This document shows positions 62,990-64,000 of a DNA stretch of 64,000 nt, in pieces. Made by a program: the position numbers and the translations under genes. The notes under the pieces are model-generated. The model was not told the DNA's origin. It worked only from the letters and a program-made list of their open reading frames with translations, and made no database searches. Position 1 is the first letter of the stretch. Each line of letters starts with the position of its first letter. Source of the stretch: Gammaproteobacteria bacterium (GTDB lineage: Bacteria; Pseudomonadota; Gammaproteobacteria; UBA6429; Thiohalophilaceae); NCBI GenBank assembly GCA_029880855.1, contig JAOUNS010000007.1, positions 62,001 to 126,000 of the forward strand. Reading direction: 5' to 3'.

Positions 62990-63502
62990 ATGAAACGACG
63001 TCTTTATTTTGTCCTGCCTGATGTTAACGCCGCCCGCAAAGTGCACGACGAACTCTTGCTGGCCCGTGTGGCAGAAAATCAAATGCATGTGATCGCCCGC
63101 GAGGGTACCGACCTGAGCGACTTGCCTGAAGCCAACCTTTTCCAGAAATCAGATATCATCCACGGCGCACAGCTTGGATTAATCCTCGGCGGCTTTACCG
63201 GCGTGATCCTGGGCAGTCTGGCTACCGGTATGGGCTTTATCGTGGCCGGGCTGGAAGTCTGGTCTGTGGCCTCATTGTGTATCGGCGGCGCCTTCCTGGG
63301 GGCCTGGACCTCCAGTATGGTCGCCATCAATATACCCAATACCCGGCTCAAACCTTTCGCGGCGGAAATCGCCCGGGGGAACATCCTTTATATGGTGGAT
63401 TTACCGGCCAAGCAGGTCGAGCAGATCAGCGATATGATTCACAAGCACCACCCGGAAGCCGGTATGCATGATGTGGAGCCGACAATACCCGCCTTCCCCT
63501 GA
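62990..63502 (+). CDS. DUF1269-like membrane protein
   Basis: The 170-residue protein starts with an alpha/beta region (RLYFVLPDVNAARKVHDELL) followed by two glycine-rich membrane helices (about 62-87 and 90-110) and a second alpha/beta region. This is the layout of DUF1269 proteins. A strong AAGGAGGTG site precedes the ATG. Function unknown. Confidence 0.75.
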   Translation: MKRRLYFVLPDVNAARKVHDELLLARVAENQMHVIAREGTDLSDLPEANLFQKSDIIHGAQLGLILGGFTGVILGSLATGMGFIVAGLEVWSVASLCIGGAFLGAWTSSMVAINIPNTRLKPFAAEIARGNILYMVDLPAKQVEQISDMIHKHHPEAGMHDVEPTIPAFP

Positions 63503-63527
63503 AGCAGAGAACCAATTATCAATACCC

Positions 63528-63558
63528 TTTAAAAAGCGGCTGTCATGCCGCTTTTTTT
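63528..63558 (+). terminator. Rho-independent terminator
   Basis: The stem AAAAAGCGGC/GCCGCTTTTT with TGTCAT loop (63531-63556) plus a run of T on the plus strand and A on the other side makes it work in both directions. It ends the DUF1269-like gene and the convergent phosphoesterase gene. Confidence 0.88.
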
Positions 63559-64000
63559 ATCCGGCGGCATAGACCTCACGAAAGGCTGCCACGAACTCGT
63601 CATATTGCCCGGCAGACAACAGGTTTATGCCCGCCGCGCCCTGTCGACCGCCGCCACCGGGAAACCGGCTGCATAATTGATCCGCCCCGGCCTTGTTGTT
63701 AATCGGGGCTCTGACACTCACCTGAAAACCGGTCCCCTTTTCCGTCAGTAAGGCATGAGCCCGATCAGGATATTCCCGGGCCAGTTGATTGGCAAAGACG
63801 CCGGAGATTCGGCGCGCCCATTTCTCATCCGGTAGAATGTAAAGTGCAACGGCGTTGTCGGTAAACTCCGCCTGCAGGCGCTGTGTGTGTGCCAGATCAT
63901 CGGTATAGCCTTGCTGCAACATCCGGTAGACCGGCTGTGTATGAATGAACTCCCACGGGTCTGCAAAGGGTTGCAGGGCCTGGAACAGATCCGCCGGGTG
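63557..64000 (-). CDS. DHH/DHHA1-family phosphoesterase, partial (5' end beyond right edge)
   Basis: The frame is open from the stop at 63557 to the window edge, so the N-terminal DHH domain is missing. The visible C-terminal part has the DHHA1 pattern: GFQVSVRAPINNKAGADQLC followed by FPGGGGRQGAAGIN. Such proteins cleave oligonucleotides or related phosphodiesters. The substrate cannot be inferred. Confidence 0.78.
   Translation of the reverse strand, partial: HPADLFQALQPFADPWEFIHTQPVYRMLQQGYTDDLAHTQRLQAEFTDNAVALYILPDEKWARRISGVFANQLAREYPDRAHALLTEKGTGFQVSVRAPINNKAGADQLCSRFPGGGGRQGAAGINLLSAGQYDEFVAAFREVYAAG

Noticed and set aside
1-64000. tRNA, rRNA and integrase or attachment sites
   Set aside because: No cloverleaf-like, rRNA-like or integrase-coding sequence was recognised in reading the window, so no genomic-island borders are claimed.

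Overview
This window (about 64 kb, moderate GC) looks like the chromosome of a sulfur-oxidising gammaproteobacterium. The clearest marker is a complete oxidative-type dissimilatory sulfite reductase operon, dsrABEFHCMKLJOPN-R, containing dsrL and dsrEFH, with a siroheme synthase (cysG) further downstream. No rRNA, tRNA or CRISPR array was found.

Region 1 (1-18.8 kb, mostly minus strand) is an unusually dense set of secreted multiheme c-type cytochromes. From the promoter end it runs: a tetraheme cytochrome resembling the filament-forming OmcE type, an NHL-repeat lipoprotein, an outer-membrane beta-barrel, a second NHL lipoprotein, a 12-heme glycine-rich cytochrome and an 8-heme cytochrome. 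A second unit follows: an 8-heme cytochrome with a C-terminal membrane anchor, a diheme cytochrome b, a 42-residue membrane peptide, a membrane triheme cytochrome, an NHL protein and an 18-heme cytochrome built from tandem four-heme repeats. A third unit starts with a cytochrome/PKD protein that leaves the left edge. Each unit is preceded by an FNR-type box with the same geometry (22 nt from box to -10 element). The inference is a quinone-to-outer-surface electron conduit, possibly with a cytochrome filament, switched on when oxygen is low. A heptaheme gene flanked by two small two-helix membrane proteins lies at 16.9-18.8 kb.

Region 2 (18.9-26 kb, plus strand) is a full System I cytochrome c maturation operon, ccmABCDEFGHI, suited to the heme load next door.

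Region 3 (26-33.5 kb) holds mixed small genes: a GNAT acetyltransferase, a UbiA-type prenyltransferase, an HPP membrane protein, a PKHD hydroxylase, a DsrC-family protein without the two redox cysteines, an orphan Cas6-like protein and a TauD-type dioxygenase.

Region 4 (34-46.7 kb) is the dsr operon, with a hairpin and a MITE-like inverted repeat between dsrC and dsrM.

Region 5 (46.7-64 kb) carries an acyltransferase/SGNH hydrolase pair, a NarX/NarL-like two-component system, a rhodanese, a broken AT-rich putative metallopeptidase, an S24-domain protein, an Atm1-type ABC exporter, an RND efflux pair, a degenerate REC-PAS-GGDEF protein, cysG, a DUF1269-like membrane protein and a partial DHH-type phosphoesterase. 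Short inverted repeats of one family are scattered between genes from about 27 kb onward.
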